64,000 nucleotides of DNA from assembly GCA_903813345.2 (NCBI GenBank), contig CAIIXF020000001.1, positions 22,403,915-22,467,914 on the forward strand, in the 5' to 3' direction. Every line of letters begins with the position of its first letter. Within the stretch, counting starts at the first letter, position 1. Position numbers and translations under genes: made by a program. The notes under the pieces were generated by a model. It searched no databases, had not been told where the DNA came from, and saw only the letters and a list, made by a program, of their open reading frames with translations. Source of the DNA: Owenia fusiformis (Eukaryota; Annelida; Polychaeta; Sabellida; Oweniidae). This document shows, one piece after another, positions 22,676 through 37,600 of this stretch.

Positions 22676-25600
22676 ATGGTAATAGATGAATTATCTCATG
22701 TTGTTAAGCATAGCAATTTTCATGTGTTTCAGATTGTTTCTAAAAAGCCAAATGGTCTTTTCCTAACTAGACTACCATTTGAGTACAAGTCAATCCACGA
22801 TGAAGTGTTTCCACCTGATGCTATAAAGTTATTGGACCAATGGGCAGATATAGTCAGAGTAGAGAGGTATGTTAAACAATATATTGATACTGGAACTAAT
22901 GTATCAGTGATCTCCCCAGCATTAAAGCAAGTGGGTGCAGCACCCACCTGAGATTTGAAAAACAGGCTTGCACCAACCTGAAAATCCATTTGTACCCACT
23001 TGAAATGAGAAAAATTATGAAAAATTGGCATATTTTGACTTATTTAAGTCTGTATTGTGAATATGAGAATTTTGCACTCACTTGAGGAAATATCCTGTGG
23101 AGAACACTGTATTATCTAGAAATTGAAGATTGCCAGCAATGTCACAGAGAGGCCATGTGAGAATGAATCCTACTTTGATAGTCTGCTCTTAGAATAAAAA
23201 AAAATTAGATTACTAAGATCTGGACATGATTGTAAGGAGTTTGGGTTGTCTGTTAGTTTGACCAATTTCTGCTCACTTTATGTTTACAGAGGTCAGTTCG
23301 CATTGATAGCTTTCATATAACGGGTCATATATAGAACTTCACTGGAGAAATGTTTTTCAATATGTGTGCTCAATTCAAGATAACTGCCATTTCTCATATA
23401 AGATTTATCTTTGATACCACCCCTTGACATATTTAGTTGACGTTTTATACACTGATACCTTAAGGACATATGACTACTGCTCTTGTAGAAATTTTTTTTT
23501 CAAGACATGATTTTTTGATATTTAACAGTTATCAGACTTGGTCTTAATTTTACAGGTCAATTATATGCCTTATGGTCATAGAAGTATGTATTTTGATTTA
23601 TGACAATTTATCTGATTTTTTCAGTGGAGTTGGAGATATGAAAATTTTGTTTCCTGTTGCTGGTAGTTCCCCTGTAGTAGCCCCAACCCCCGCCACCCAG
23701 CCAGCCCCCCAGAGAGCACCTCAAGATCCAGCCCCCTCAGCCAGAACTGTTGTGATGCCAGCAAAGGAGACTAATGGACATGCTTACATAAATATTACTG
23801 AAGACGTGAGGGTGCCTCCCCCTCATCTTCCTTTAATCAGGTCTGTATCTTGTATCTTAGTTTGCATTTGAATTTCATTCAAGTTGAATATACATGTATA
23901 CATGTACATACATGAATTTATCGTATGATCTGTAAAATGAAGCCTTCTGATTGGTCAGTTCTTGTGCTGTACCAATCTGTATTGGTACTGAGATTGTCCC
24001 CATTGATCATCTCCGTCGCAATACAGAAAATATTGGTACGGAGGGGACATTCTCAGTAGTAATACAGAGGATCACACAATAAAAACGTTATAGAATGATT
24101 TGAAGTGCAATACAGGATATATTCTGCTCGAGAAATTCTGTATTGGAACGAGACGAAGTCGAGTGCCAATACAGAATATCAAGATCGATAACTTATCAAT
24201 CAATAACTTATAATACATGTGCACCCGGAGGTGTGGATATTACAATATTGTCCAGTTTTCTTATTTTTAGATACATGTACTGACTTTGAACTATTTTATT
24301 TATTCTTGGTATGACAATTTCTCAATACCTTTCTTAGTTTTATAGTCAATTTTGATCAGTTCTGATACAAAATGTACATCCTTCAAAAAGATAAGAGTGC
24401 TCCCTCTAAAATAAATTTGATTTCATGAAAACATTTTTGCAAGTTACAAAGTATTCTAAATTAAAAGTACCTGTGTTTGTATAATATAATTACAAGTTAT
24501 TATTCCATAATAGCATAGGGAATAGAAGTGATATTTGAAAAATCCTGTATCAGATTCCATATTCATATTCCATCCCTCCATTAAAGAACCTCTATGTTTA
24601 ATGTTTATCCAACCTAATATCAACATCCTATGATTCTTTGTTATTTTCAGATCTAACTTTAGGGTGCTGATTAGCAACACTGAGTCTATAGATGACTTCT
24701 ATGTTCAGATCAGCGCTAATTCTCAACTTCTCACAGAGTTTTCTAAGCAATTAAATGATATTTATGAAGTAAGCATATTTGACTAGTTGATATTCAATAA
24801 AAACATAATGATAAATACAGAATAGTAGGCAGTAAATGATATCACTCAAAATGGTACATTGCACAGATTTTATATGAGATTTTATTGTACAGATAACACA
24901 ATGATAGTGAGATAAAATACAATATTTTTAATTGATTTTCATTTAAATTTTAACTTGGGCTATTTCCAATTTTTTTTTCTGCCTTTTAAAGTATTGACCT
25001 TAAATATCGCCCTAATTTTAAGTAGCTTTTTGAACATGTTTAAACCATTATGGATTTAAATCTGATGTATTTTCTGCGTCTATTACTTACTTTAATTCTA
25101 TTCTTGCCTATTCAGGCCAGTGTTCCCCCTAAAGTGCTATCAAAACCAGAGGTTGGGACTTACTGTGCAGTATGCTTTGAATACGAGGGTGAGCCTGGTT
25201 GGTACAGGGCGAAGATCACAGATTGCACATCGGGAATAGTAAGAGTCCTTTTATTTACCTTTCTTTACATTACAAAGTACTATTTTCTACAAGCTGTTTT
25301 TCTCAGATTTCATTAATGCTGATATTTTGTTTTGAGTTTGAAGATTCATTCAATATCATAGTTACTGTTTTATGGGTTCACCTCATTGTTTACTGTATGC
25401 ACATAATAGTACCATTTCTCTAGAAATGGAAACATATTTTATACCACCAGACACAAAGAGGTGCCCACAAAGCATCTTTGCACTTTACACAGACTTTGTA
25501 TTGTAAATGTAAAGAGATTTTATGGACACCCTGTATAATATTGTTTCACATTCCAGGAGGGCAACAGAGAATACACTGTGCTATTATGGACACCCTGTAT

Positions 25601-28600
25601 AATATTGTTTCACATTTCAGGAGGGCAACAGAGAATACACTGTGCTATTATGGACACCTTGAATAATATTGTTTCACATTTCAGGAGGGCAACAGAGAAT
25701 ACAGTGTGCTATTATGGACACCCTGTATAATATTGTTTCACATTCCAGGAGGGCAACAGAGAATACACTGTGCTATTATGGACACCCTGTATAATATTGT
25801 TTCACATTTCAGGAGGGCAACAGAGAATACACTGTGCTATTATGGACACCCTGTATAATATTGTTTCACATTCCAGGAGGGCAACAGAGAATACACTGTG
25901 CTTTATATAGACTTTGGTAATTCTGAAAAGATAAAGGCAAACAGACCTAGGAGGCTTCTCCCCAAGTTGGCTGAGGTCCCAGCACAAGCAATTAAATGTA
26001 CACTTGATGGGGTATTCCCAAAGGGGGTATGTATTTTCAAAGTATGTCATTTGATCACCATTCATATGCAGTAGTAAAAGTTGCTTGTAGAATATTTTAG
26101 TTTACAAACACCCAATAGCAATATGTCTTAATCATGTTTTGTATTACTTTTGGGACATTCTGTATTTTGAATGAAATTAAAAGGGTTTTCATATGCAGAA
26201 GTTAAATTTTTAGACAAAATAGATATATTTTATAGACCTATACTGACCAGTAAATATATGTAGATCCATATTAGACCCTCAATAGGCCCATGATATGAAC
26301 CCTTAAGACAGCCAAAAGACAAATGATAGACTTTGGTGTTTATTTGTGCCTTTCATTGATATTTTTCATGGTTAAAATTGTTGCATAAACAATCTGAGAA
26401 CAGCCATAAAATGGGAGAAACCAAGCTTTTCTGAAGAAGGTATGAAAGGATAATCTGGACATTAGGCTGTACTTCTCCCAATTTAGATGTGGAACAATTT
26501 CCTAAATTTACTTCACCATTCAGACAAATTTGATGTAAATTGTGATATATATCTGCGTACAAAATTACAAAAAGTCCATGTAAATAAGTTTACAGAGTGC
26601 AATAATATCCCTCCAAGATTATTTCCAAGCTTGTCAAGCATTCATTGTAGATTGCATTGTGTATTGCTTAGCTTACATCATATGCAGTTCATGGGTAAGT
26701 ATATAGTATAGCAAAATGAACATGAGCCAAGACTTATTTACGTGTATTCTTAATTAGCTGTTGTACCCAATTTTATATGTCTCCTAACCCTACTATCATA
26801 CCAAACTAGTTCTCACTACGTTCTCGAAAATGGGCTTCAACTGTGTACGAACGGACTGGACGTACTAAGAACCGTTTGGGATCTATTTACAAACTTCATC
26901 GAACGTACTTGAACGGGTAGGTCCTCTAGAACTTAGACAATGCTCAAAATGTTTTCGTGGTCGTCACGTTCTACAATTAGAACGAGTGACAACGTACTAA
27001 CGACGAGCTGGACGTACTACGAACGGAACCGTCGTACTTCAATCCTACTAGGGACGTTTTAACAACGAGTGGAACTGTCTGAGGACGTGTTGAGAACGAG
27101 GTAGAACTCATTGCAAACGGGTTTAAACTGATTAAGAACGTATCTAACACTGCTTATGAACGAGTTAGCAAAAATATAGCTATCACACCAAACAGGTTGC
27201 CACTTCGTTCTTGAAAACTGGTTCTAAACTGTGTGCGAACGGAATGAACGTAGCTGCAACTTTCTAAGGTCTATTTACGAACTTTATGAACGTTCTCAGA
27301 CGGGAATGTGATTTTAGAATTTTGAATCGATTCAAAATTCGATTGCGACCATACCGTTCTGTTAACAGGTCATGATGACCTTCTAGACTAAGGGACGCGT
27401 TCTACGGCGTTGCACACCGACGTGGTGCGACCTGAACGAACTGCGAACGAGATGGACGTATTGAAGACTGTTTAAGAACGAAGAAGCTAATTATTTCAGA
27501 CATATTTCCAGACCACAGCCAGTTTGAGCCCGTCTTACGACGTTTTCGTAGGACTGGCAAGAACGGGTAAGAACGAGTTTGGTGTGATAGGGGGGTTAGC
27601 CTACTATGAAAAGAATCAGATTCGTCACATGTGGCATAAATGATAGGATGCTCGAATGTTCTTTAATTTTCAAAAAACAGAGGCGCCATCATCAAATTAA
27701 GATTTTGTACTTTTTATCTTGTTATCTTGTATTTTATGTAGACATGCTAGCGTCTAATGTCTTAATGTTGTATTTCTAATCAAATTTGTCATTTTCATTT
27801 TTGATCAGTTTAATCAAAATCAGCGATGAGTACGACTAGAGTGACTTGATATTATGTACCAGCCAAATAACTTCCTCTTTTACTAAAAGAAGTATAAGAG
27901 GGGTGATCAATAAGTAATGGACTCTTTTTTACACCGATGCTTTTTATCGACCAATCTCTTCGATTTTCTTACCAGTGATACATCATTCAATTATCTATCA
28001 ACTCTGAGGATTTGAAAACAAAACATGTAATGTACAGGGTGGGCCAAAAAATTTTGCAACTTTTTTAAAAGGCTAGAAAAGTATCAAAACATAAGGGTAT
28101 TGCCATAAAAAATTATTTACAGAAACTTGAGGATAGGCATATTTTACCAGTCAAATGCTAAAGCTAAAACTGGCTTAAATTTTCTTTGTCAGATCTTTGA
28201 ATATCAATGGTCAATTGTTCATGTGTCCGAGATTTTCCATTTTTCCTAGAAAATGTGACTTTCTATGATTTTATGTGATCAACAATAACACATTCATAAT
28301 GTTCACTAAATCTGCTACAATCTTTGATAACTGTTTAAACAATGCCTACCTCAATGTCTAGTTTATATCAGTATCTAGTCACTATGGTATTATGTTATAT
28401 TGTATTTATTAATTATCTATTAAACAAATGTTCTATGCATCCCCTTTCACCTTCCCTATCGCTCCCAGCCATCGGGCAAAAGTCACTTTGGAATATCTGG
28501 AGGAGAGTAAGCCTTTATTCATTACTCCTGATGAATGGCTGCCAAATACCCCAGATGCCAACTCCTGTGACTATCACTATTGGGGGCACCTGGAGCAGCT

Positions 28601-31600
28601 TATTGCAGTTAATGGTAATCCCCCACAAACTATTTTTAAACTACAATAAGTTCTGCAAAAGAAGTGGAGAGAACTACCACAATAATCGCTGGATCGCACC
28701 ATTGACCAATTCCGCCCATGTCTCCTTGCGCACTGTAGAGAAGGTGAAAGGTGGATGCATAAAATTTGTTTAATAAATAATCAATAGATACATAATATCA
28801 TAGTGACTAGATGCTGATATAAACTGTACTAGACATTGGTTGAACAGTTATCCAAGATTGTAACAGATTTAGTGAACATAATGAATCTGTTATTGTTGAT
28901 CACATAAATGAAACATTTTCTAGGAAAAACGGTAAATCTCGGACACATGAACAATAGACCATTGATATTCAAAGATCTGATAAAAAAATTGAAGTCCAGT
29001 TTAGCTTTAGTATTTAAATGGTAAAATATGCCTGTCCTTAAGTTTCTGCAAATAATTTTTTATGGCAATACCTTTATGTTTTGATACTTTTCTAGCCTTT
29101 TAAAAAGTTGCAAAATATTTTGGCCCACCCTGTATTTTTATATATCTTTATTTCCATGAAGGATGTATAGGTACCCCGGGACCGACATGACGTCAAACAT
29201 TCTGAAGCTATTTTAGCTTGTTTAACATACAATGCAGTTGAATGCAGACTGAACAAAACAAACCATTATGGTCATGAATTACCCCATTTTGTTATGCCAT
29301 AGTTGATTTCGAATATTATATCATCACTATGTGGTATTGATCATGCCAAATTCATTCTACAGGGCCCTCTACATAGGTTCCATCAAGTGCTACATGTACA
29401 CAATTCCTCATCCTCTTAACTCAAGATTGTAAGACAAGGCTGAATGCATTCTCTGACATGGTAGCAAGATGCAGTTGCAAGGGTTGTCTTATTTCATCAA
29501 TGTCAATAAACCTGCGTCCTTTCTCTATAGAAATAAGTAGTATAGAAATTAATAAGTCAAATGTGACCAGATCCGGACAATATAGTCTAATATGGTGAAT
29601 TAGCCAAGAGCTCAATTTTGAGGTCCAGGGATATTGTTTTCTGAACATTTTGAGATATGTGGGCAGGTGCATTGTCCATATGGAGTAGGGTGTTCCCTTC
29701 TCTCACCACCCCTTTCTTCCACAATGCTTTCTCAAATTGACCTGCAAACCCCTTCCATACAACACTCTGATATCACAATACTTTCTGTTTATGTGTAACC
29801 AGTCAGCAAAATATTTCAAACAACACAACACTTGTTGCATATAAAAAGTTCAAATCTAACTGAAATTTGCCGAACTAGCTAAAAACTGAATATGTGACGT
29901 TAATGTCGGTCCCGGGGTACCTGTACCTCCTTCATGGAAATAAGGATATATCAACATGTATTATATATTTTGTTTTCAAATCTTCAGAATTGATAGATAA
30001 TTGAATGATGTATCACTGGTAGGAAAATCAAAGGGATTGGTCTATAGATAGTACCTGTGTAAAAAAGCGTCCATTACTTATTGATCACCCCTCGTTTGTA
30101 AATATTAAAGGCATCCTCATTTTTAGTATAATATGATATAACAGAGAAATATGCTGTTCAATATTCGACACAAAGAGCACCTTTAGCCTACATTAGCGCC
30201 CTTTACTTTATTTTTGACATTATGTTGTTTTTGTTACAGGGGGATAAATGGTCTGATGAGGCAATAGATGAATTTACAAAGGCAACTGTTGAGCAGGAGC
30301 TGATCATTGAAATTATAGACATTGAGGGTAAGTGGGTTATTGATAAGATAGTAATTAACACATAATTGCAGAATTCTATTCCATTATTGATAAGTTAAAT
30401 CAGAATTTCATGTATAGAACTGAAACGCATATAAAGGACACATTTCTTGTAACAAAGGAGTACTTTTCATGTCACAATCCTTTTACAAGTGCATTTGTAT
30501 GGTGACAGCTGTGTATATCTGGTATGATAATTTCAGAGATTTCCTATGTATTAATGGTATATTTTAGTGTAACTTTAGCACAATTATGATTTGATAAAAG
30601 AGCACTTGTGTGATAATAACCCATAAGTAATCTCAGTCATAAACAAAATATTTGTTATTTCTTGTATAGATGGCGTGTGTGTAGTTGAGATGTATTTACC
30701 AGACTCCGATACATACATCAGTGATTTACTTCATGAAAAAGGTTATGCTGTCAGAACTAAAGAGGTCACTTTACAAGAACCAGGTGAGACTTAATAGCCA
30801 CATTGAAATACTGTAAATTGCAAGCTCTTGGGAGTTTTTAACCCTGGGTTTTTAACTATGTTTACCACTCACTTCCTACCTGACCTTCAGTGTAGATTTC
30901 CAGTAGAATATGTTTGTAAACTACAAAGTCCCAACAATTTTATAATGAAGTAAAATGTGGTTAATTTATTGGAAGGTTGCTTTTAGAACGTACCAACACT
31001 CCATAAACTTAAATTGCCTATGATTAATATTGATATTATTACTTTAACACCCATTGGATATATGGATAACTGGATCACTATAATGTCACTGGTTGTGTTT
31101 GATTGTAGCTCCACTAAAGCTCCCTGAAGACAACATGTGGGACGTCTATGTCACCTATATATCCAATCCCACCAGTATTATGATCAGACTCATTGGAGAA
31201 GAATATTCAGTAAGTTGATAAATTCAGCATTATCTAGTTTTGCATGGGTACCCCCCTCCCCTAAACTTATCAAAAAACTTGTTTTGTTATGATATTCATA
31301 GATATATAGATAAGTAAAGTTGTTCAAGAGTATCTCTTTCATGTACATGTAGTACATTACCCATCTAACTGTGCCCTCATTTCAAGGGCATTCAAGATCA
31401 TTTCAAGGATTTTGAGTAAGCTCTGAATTCTGTTTTCAAATAATTTCCTAAAATGTATGCTTTTATTACTGTCTTATATTAGGACAATGGTTATTTATTG
31501 CAAATTGAAATCCTGTGGAATAGGCATTTTCCATCCAGCATTAATTAAACCTGCAGAGTGTAATTATGGTATATTTGCAGGACAAACTGAGCACTCTTGA

Positions 31601-34600
31601 GGAAGAGATGGATGCATACTATGCCAAGAACCCCCATGAGAAACTCACGAATCCACCAGAAGTTGGCAATGTATACACATTCTTTGATGAGGACAGCTTA
31701 TACAGAGTACGGGTCCTCAAGAGCCCAACTGATGAGGTAAGAATGATGAGGTGGATGTGAACATGAGGTTAACTTTTACATGCGGTTAAGTTTTACATGA
31801 GGTTTACACAAGGCTGAGGTTAACATAATGTTAAAATTTACTGTATTTGAATATCAGTTTTCCATGCTGTGGTCTAAAATGTGGATGATATGTCAGGTGT
31901 GTTTCACTATGTATACTAATAATATGTACATGACACAGTTTGGTCTATAATGTGTTCTATATTACAGTAGAACCTGTGTAAGTGGAACACCCTCTGTTCT
32001 GCCAAATAGCATTCTACTTTGGAGGTGTTCCACTGACGGAGGTTTTGGGTTTGTACTTGATGTGTTATATCATTATTTGATGTGGTCTGTACTACAAGTT
32101 ATGTTTTATGTTACAGGGGGTACAGTGTTTTTTCTTAGACCATGGTGACACAGACTATGTTGAACTGAAAGAATTCTATCACATGAAACCAGAATTCCTC
32201 AAGCTGCCATATCAGGTATTTCTGCATCCTTGCATCAAAACTCTTCTTTAACTGTCAACTGTCAATATGTCTTGTACATGTACGTATCTTTATTTCTTCT
32301 CTAGAGCATGGATCAACTGTGTTGCTTTTAAAATTATTCTAAAACTTGCCCCGACATGTGTATTTGAATTGTATGGATGTACTGTTTGCATGTACATGTT
32401 CAATACTGTACAGGGTGAGCCATTTTATTTTGCTTTTTCTAAACTGATGTAAGTATGGTCTCATCCTCTTAAATGAATTTATGTATGTCCTTTACATGTA
32501 CTTTATGTTTGGCTTGATATTGTAAACTGTTATAAGTCTTGAATCCTCCATGAGTCAGTATTCTGACATGTTGTTTTCACAGGCGAAAGAGTGCAGTCTT
32601 TGTGGCCTAAATCAACTTACCAACAATGAGAAAGTCTTAGACAAACTAATCAGTATGGCCCTTGCTAAATGCTGCATTGCTGAAGTGGTGGAACGGTAGG
32701 TATCATTTGCCCTATTTGAAATTACTCATTTCTGAAAACCCCAATGTTTAATATAGATATGAAAGCACAGTGTTTTAAGAGGACAGATCAAAGAGTAATT
32801 ATGAAACAGGCCAAGTAAAGGAAACACCTAAGAGCACAAACTGTCATCCAGAAGACAAAGCATTGAGCTTATTTCTGGGAAGCACCCTGTAATAGGGTAA
32901 AGTAAAATAATGCTTTTTGCAACAATGCTGAAATGTATTTAAACTAGAAAAAACTATTGATATGACAAAATGGCAAATCGGAGAGTGTTATTTCAATGAG
33001 GTGAATAATATTTTATTTACTACATAAGGATGAGCAAATATCTCTGAGGCACTCACTCATAAGAAAGAGCACGGCTGAAAAAAAACTGCTTTTTGCAACA
33101 ATACTGAAATGTATTTAAACTAGAAAAACTATTGATATGACAAAATGGCAAATCGGAGAGTGTTATTTCAATGAGGTGAATAATATTTTATTTATGACAT
33201 AAGGATGAGCAAATATCTCTGAGGCACTCACTCCTAAGAAAAACAAACTATTGATATGACAAAATAACCAAACAGAAAGTATGATTAATATTTTATTTCT
33301 TGCATAGGGGTGAGCGTATTTCTGTGAAGCTCTTTGATACATCAGGAGAAGAAGATATATACATCAATGATGCAGTCACTGTTGATGTTCTTGATACAGA
33401 CCTCGCACCACAAATACCAGAGGTAATTAAAGTGACAATGCTAGCTGAATGCTAAGTAACTGATATCTCAGATTTAAACATGATATATATTACCAGAGTG
33501 ATGAATTTACACAGAAATGAAATATAGTTTTTGTCATTTACAGGGTGTCTCGAAAGTATGGGGCCCTTCTAGACAGGCATATAGCAGTGTCTTCATAGAA
33601 TGCGTCATATGTCATTTTAAAACCTATCCAAAGTTACATTGATTCACCAAGTGTCATGGTTCAACTCTGAAATGTGAAAAAATTACAGGCATTTCAAAAT
33701 TTAGTGTTTGGCCAAAATTAAGTTCAATTTTACACCAAATTACTCGTTAATGTGTCCTCCCGAGCCATCAGAACAGCAGCAATTCTTTTCGGGTCAGATG
33801 GATATTGATTTGGAAAAAGAGAACGGTGAGGGTAGAAACTCTAAGGAAACTCTCCTAAAGTGCTGTAAAAGGTTTTAAGAGGAAAAATTCCACACCCCTT
33901 CTATTTGAAGGGCTTTTAAGGTCATATCTGAAAAGAATTGATGCTTTATTTTGGCCAAACACTTAATTTTAAAATTACTGCAACTTTTTCCCATTTGAGA
34001 GTTGAACTTAACCATAATACTTGGAAAATCAATGTAACTTTGGATAAGCTTTAAAATGATATATGACACTTACTATGATCACTGATCATGATTACTTTCT
34101 GATTATTGTTATAAGACCATTATTGCAGAGTAGCTAGAGCAAGTGACATTTTTGGCAATAAGATATACGGTCACCTATTTCCCATAAATTATAGAATCGA
34201 GTTCTTTGTTATATTCCAGTATGATAAACATTAACCAGAAAAACAACTATTTGCATCTATGAAATTTGATTAATTGGTTTGTCATACATACCCCATTATA
34301 GACAAGCAAAACAATTTTTATTGTGATGTCACATAGCATCGTTTATATTCCTTAGGTTGGTGGTGTTATTGAAGGCTATGTTAGCTACATGACAGAGAAT
34401 GGTCTCTTATATTTCCAAATTATCGGGCCTGGCTTAGACCGTTTGGAGGAACTGATGGTGAAGATCACAGACCATTATTCAAAGGTAAGTTTATAATTAA
34501 GAATGTCAGTTAAAACATTTTTATTATTGTGTTACTTTGAATTTTCTGAATTGGAAGTTAAAAATTAAACTGAAAACCTATTAATCCCCAATAGAACTAT

Positions 34601-37600
34601 TTAAACTATTTTTAATTTTAAAATCCTTGGTTATCTATGGTGATCAGTTCTTACTTCAGTTCATGGAGTGACTTTATTGAATGTTTTTCATCATAACATA
34701 TCATTAGCATGTGCATGTACATCAGTTTTAATGTTGTGACTTTTGTACATGTTGAAGCAGAATCGTCAAAGCAAAGGGAGTATGGTCAGTAAATGGTGAT
34801 AGGGACTTCTTAATCATTATTTCAGTTCCTAGATAATTATTTAATCAGATGTATAATATAATATTAATTGGTAAAGGAATGTTATGTTCTTTTATGCTGG
34901 TAGTAGGAAAACAAGCCATTTGCAAATGTTTTGATTCCTTTGAATGCAATGATTTGGTGTACTACCTTATATTAAGCATTACACTAAATACAGTTACAGA
35001 TGCTGCACATATGTTTATGTTGGTTGAATGTTAATGTTGATTTAAAGCTTGTTGCTGTTCAGTTAGAGCTCTGCTTATTTATAACAGCTTCTACTGAAAC
35101 TGAATTACGGGTTTAAGGGACTAGAATGGATAGAGACTAACTTGGAGAGTTTCGAAAAATGTTCTCAATTCTGTCTTTATTTCAGGATAATTTGTCAAAG
35201 ACCCCCTTTTTGATTTGAATGAATTTGAACATTCCTGCACCTTAAACCTTAAATAATTTCTATATAAGATCAGGTATATCTTATCTTTATTTCTCTTTTC
35301 ATAGCTTTAAATCAGGATTTTTAGGAAAGCTTTGGCATGATTTTTTTTTGAAAAGATGACTATGTTTTCAACAATTTACATTCTCTATCCATTCTAATTC
35401 ATTTAAAGCCTCAATAGCACATTTTGACTCTCAAGTAAACATTTCTTGAACATCTGAGACATTTCAATGATGAAGCTTGTCATAAAAATATAAATAACTT
35501 TTGTAGATAGCCATACAATATGCTTAAAAATTTAATGTCAGTACCTTCTCTTTAAACCTTGGATATCCAGAGTACACCACCTTACCCTGTCGATAATACC
35601 CAAACTTTATCCACTTCTTCATCCATATCATAAGCTCCACACTTGTTCACTTATAAACTTATAAACACATCCATGAAGAACACAAAGATCCATTTTGTAG
35701 AATACCCTTTTATTTGTCCACTTCACCATCTGTCTTGCCATTTACATTCTATGTACTGTTATAAAGATAAATGCTTAGGGAGACGTGCAAAAAGCACGAT
35801 CATGTCCACATAAATAAGACATTTGCTTTTTGTTGGTTATTGTACTATATGTTCTAACAGTAAGATTTTATCCTTTCATTATCTGATCTGATATTGATGT
35901 CTCTCTTAACAAAATAAGATTCAGAATAATTTTTAAGGCATGGAATCTTCTCACAAACTGATGATGTCACAACATGAAATCTACACAGAAACTGATGATA
36001 TCACACTATAGAATAGACACATAAACTGATGATGTCACAACCTCTTACATAAATGATGCTGTATGTTTCTATGTTTGTATTCCAATAGCATACAGCTGCC
36101 AGTGAGTTTGTGTCTAACCCACAAGTGAACCAGATTTGCTGTGCCAAATACAGCTTGGATAACAACTGGTACAGAGCCAAGATAACAGAACTACTGCCTG
36201 ATAGACAAGTAAGTGGCTTCTATGGAGCTTTTCTAAAAAAATATTGTGAACTAAAATTGATAAGTTGTTTGATATTGCTCAGGCCCGTAACCAGGTTAAG
36301 GGGTGCAAACCAACCCCAAGACAAATGATGTGATTTAAAAATGATTTTTGTGATGATAATAAATCAAATAGTTTTTAATCTTGCAAATCCTAGAAAAATT
36401 CTACAGCCCTTAGTGCCGATCTTAATTTACCCATTTTTTGGATTTAATGATTTGTCTGTTATAGGTTGCTGTTCACTTTGTTGACTATGGTAACTCAGAT
36501 ATTGTCCCATATCACGCACTTAGAGAGATGACTGAAGAAAATGGCCACCTGAAGACGCTGCCTTTCCAGGTATGATATTACATGTATTATTATTGTTTTC
36601 TTTTATGATTATTACAAATTTCCAAAAAATACATTGCACAAAATATGCCACAGATTCAGTGCATTCCTGAGGTATTATGGCTCATTGAGGGAATAGCGCG
36701 TGTTACCCCATTGGCAGACTGAATGTACAAATACAATTTTTTTCTAGATCCAAGCTTTTCTTTGTTAGACTATTTGTAATTTTTCAAAATATTTTCGATA
36801 TATACATGGCATTCAATAATTGCTGTTTTCATTACTCTTCTTTTCATTGCATTTTCTAGGCTGTTCCATTCACTTTGCATGGATTGCCCCCCTCTGGTGG
36901 AGTGTGGTCAGAGGAAGCTATATGTAGGGTAGAAGGTCTCACCCCTAGTGAAGATGTCCTAACATTACAGGTACACTGAAAACTAATCAGTTCTCTAATA
37001 TCTATGAAAATACTTAATTTGATTAAACTTTAACCTTTTAAATGAAGATTTAAATTAAAGAAAAAAATTTAAATATTTTTTGTTTGATACAATTTTACAG
37101 AAATTATGAATATCACTGAACAAATCATGTTTGAATGAACAAATGGTTATTACAGGGGGATGCCAAATGGGACTGAAATGTTTAAAAAAGCATATTTAGG
37201 CTGCCAAGAGAGCCAGATGAGATTTCAAACGTCACATCATTTTGTGAAGAACAAAGGCCAACTTGATTATAGAACGAATTTGAACATAACATAGCGTGGG
37301 TGATAATTGGATAATCCATTCATTGATTTAAGGTTTAACAAAGAAGAAAAGCAGAATTTGATTCTTTATTCAACAATTATGTAAATCGAATTGAATAAGG
37401 TGTGCCAAAAATTTAATCATAGCATATGTTTTTCTCTAGGTTGTTGCTAGTGCAGAAGAGAAGACTCGACCTATGTCAGCCATGCTGTTTGTAATTGAAG
37501 GAGAACAGAAGATTTCACTCTTAGAGATCCTCTCCAATGAACCACAGCTATTCATGTAAGATTATTACATTTATCTTTGCTAGTACTATATTTATTGCTG

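Larger units (their letters stand above)
27898..30093 (-). mobile_element. mariner-type transposon interrupted by a second one
   Basis: The ends GAGGGGTGATCAATAAGTAA (27898) and its inverse (to 30093) begin inverted repeats of nearly 200 bp. These arms resume after the inner element and run through TACCCCGGGACCGACAT (about 29180 and 29905). The minus-strand interior encodes mariner transposase remains at 29420-29800. The left arm is split at a TA by the element 28035-29132. Flanking duplications are unclear. Confidence 0.75.

Noticed and set aside
22729-23031. 100-codon minus-strand frame
   Set aside because: It is antisense to the LOTUS exon and a MITE.
31737-31830. Sixth splice-junction duplication at the Tudor exon-9 donor (GATGAGGTAAGAATGATGAGG)
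   Set aside because: Only a 6-8 bp match follows the donor, and the downstream ACATGAGGTTAA repeats do not clearly contain the exon edge. Too weak to count.
35940-36045. Short tandem repeats before Tudor exon 14 as another acceptor array
   Set aside because: The AAACTGATGATGTCACA unit contains neither the acceptor nor exon bases.
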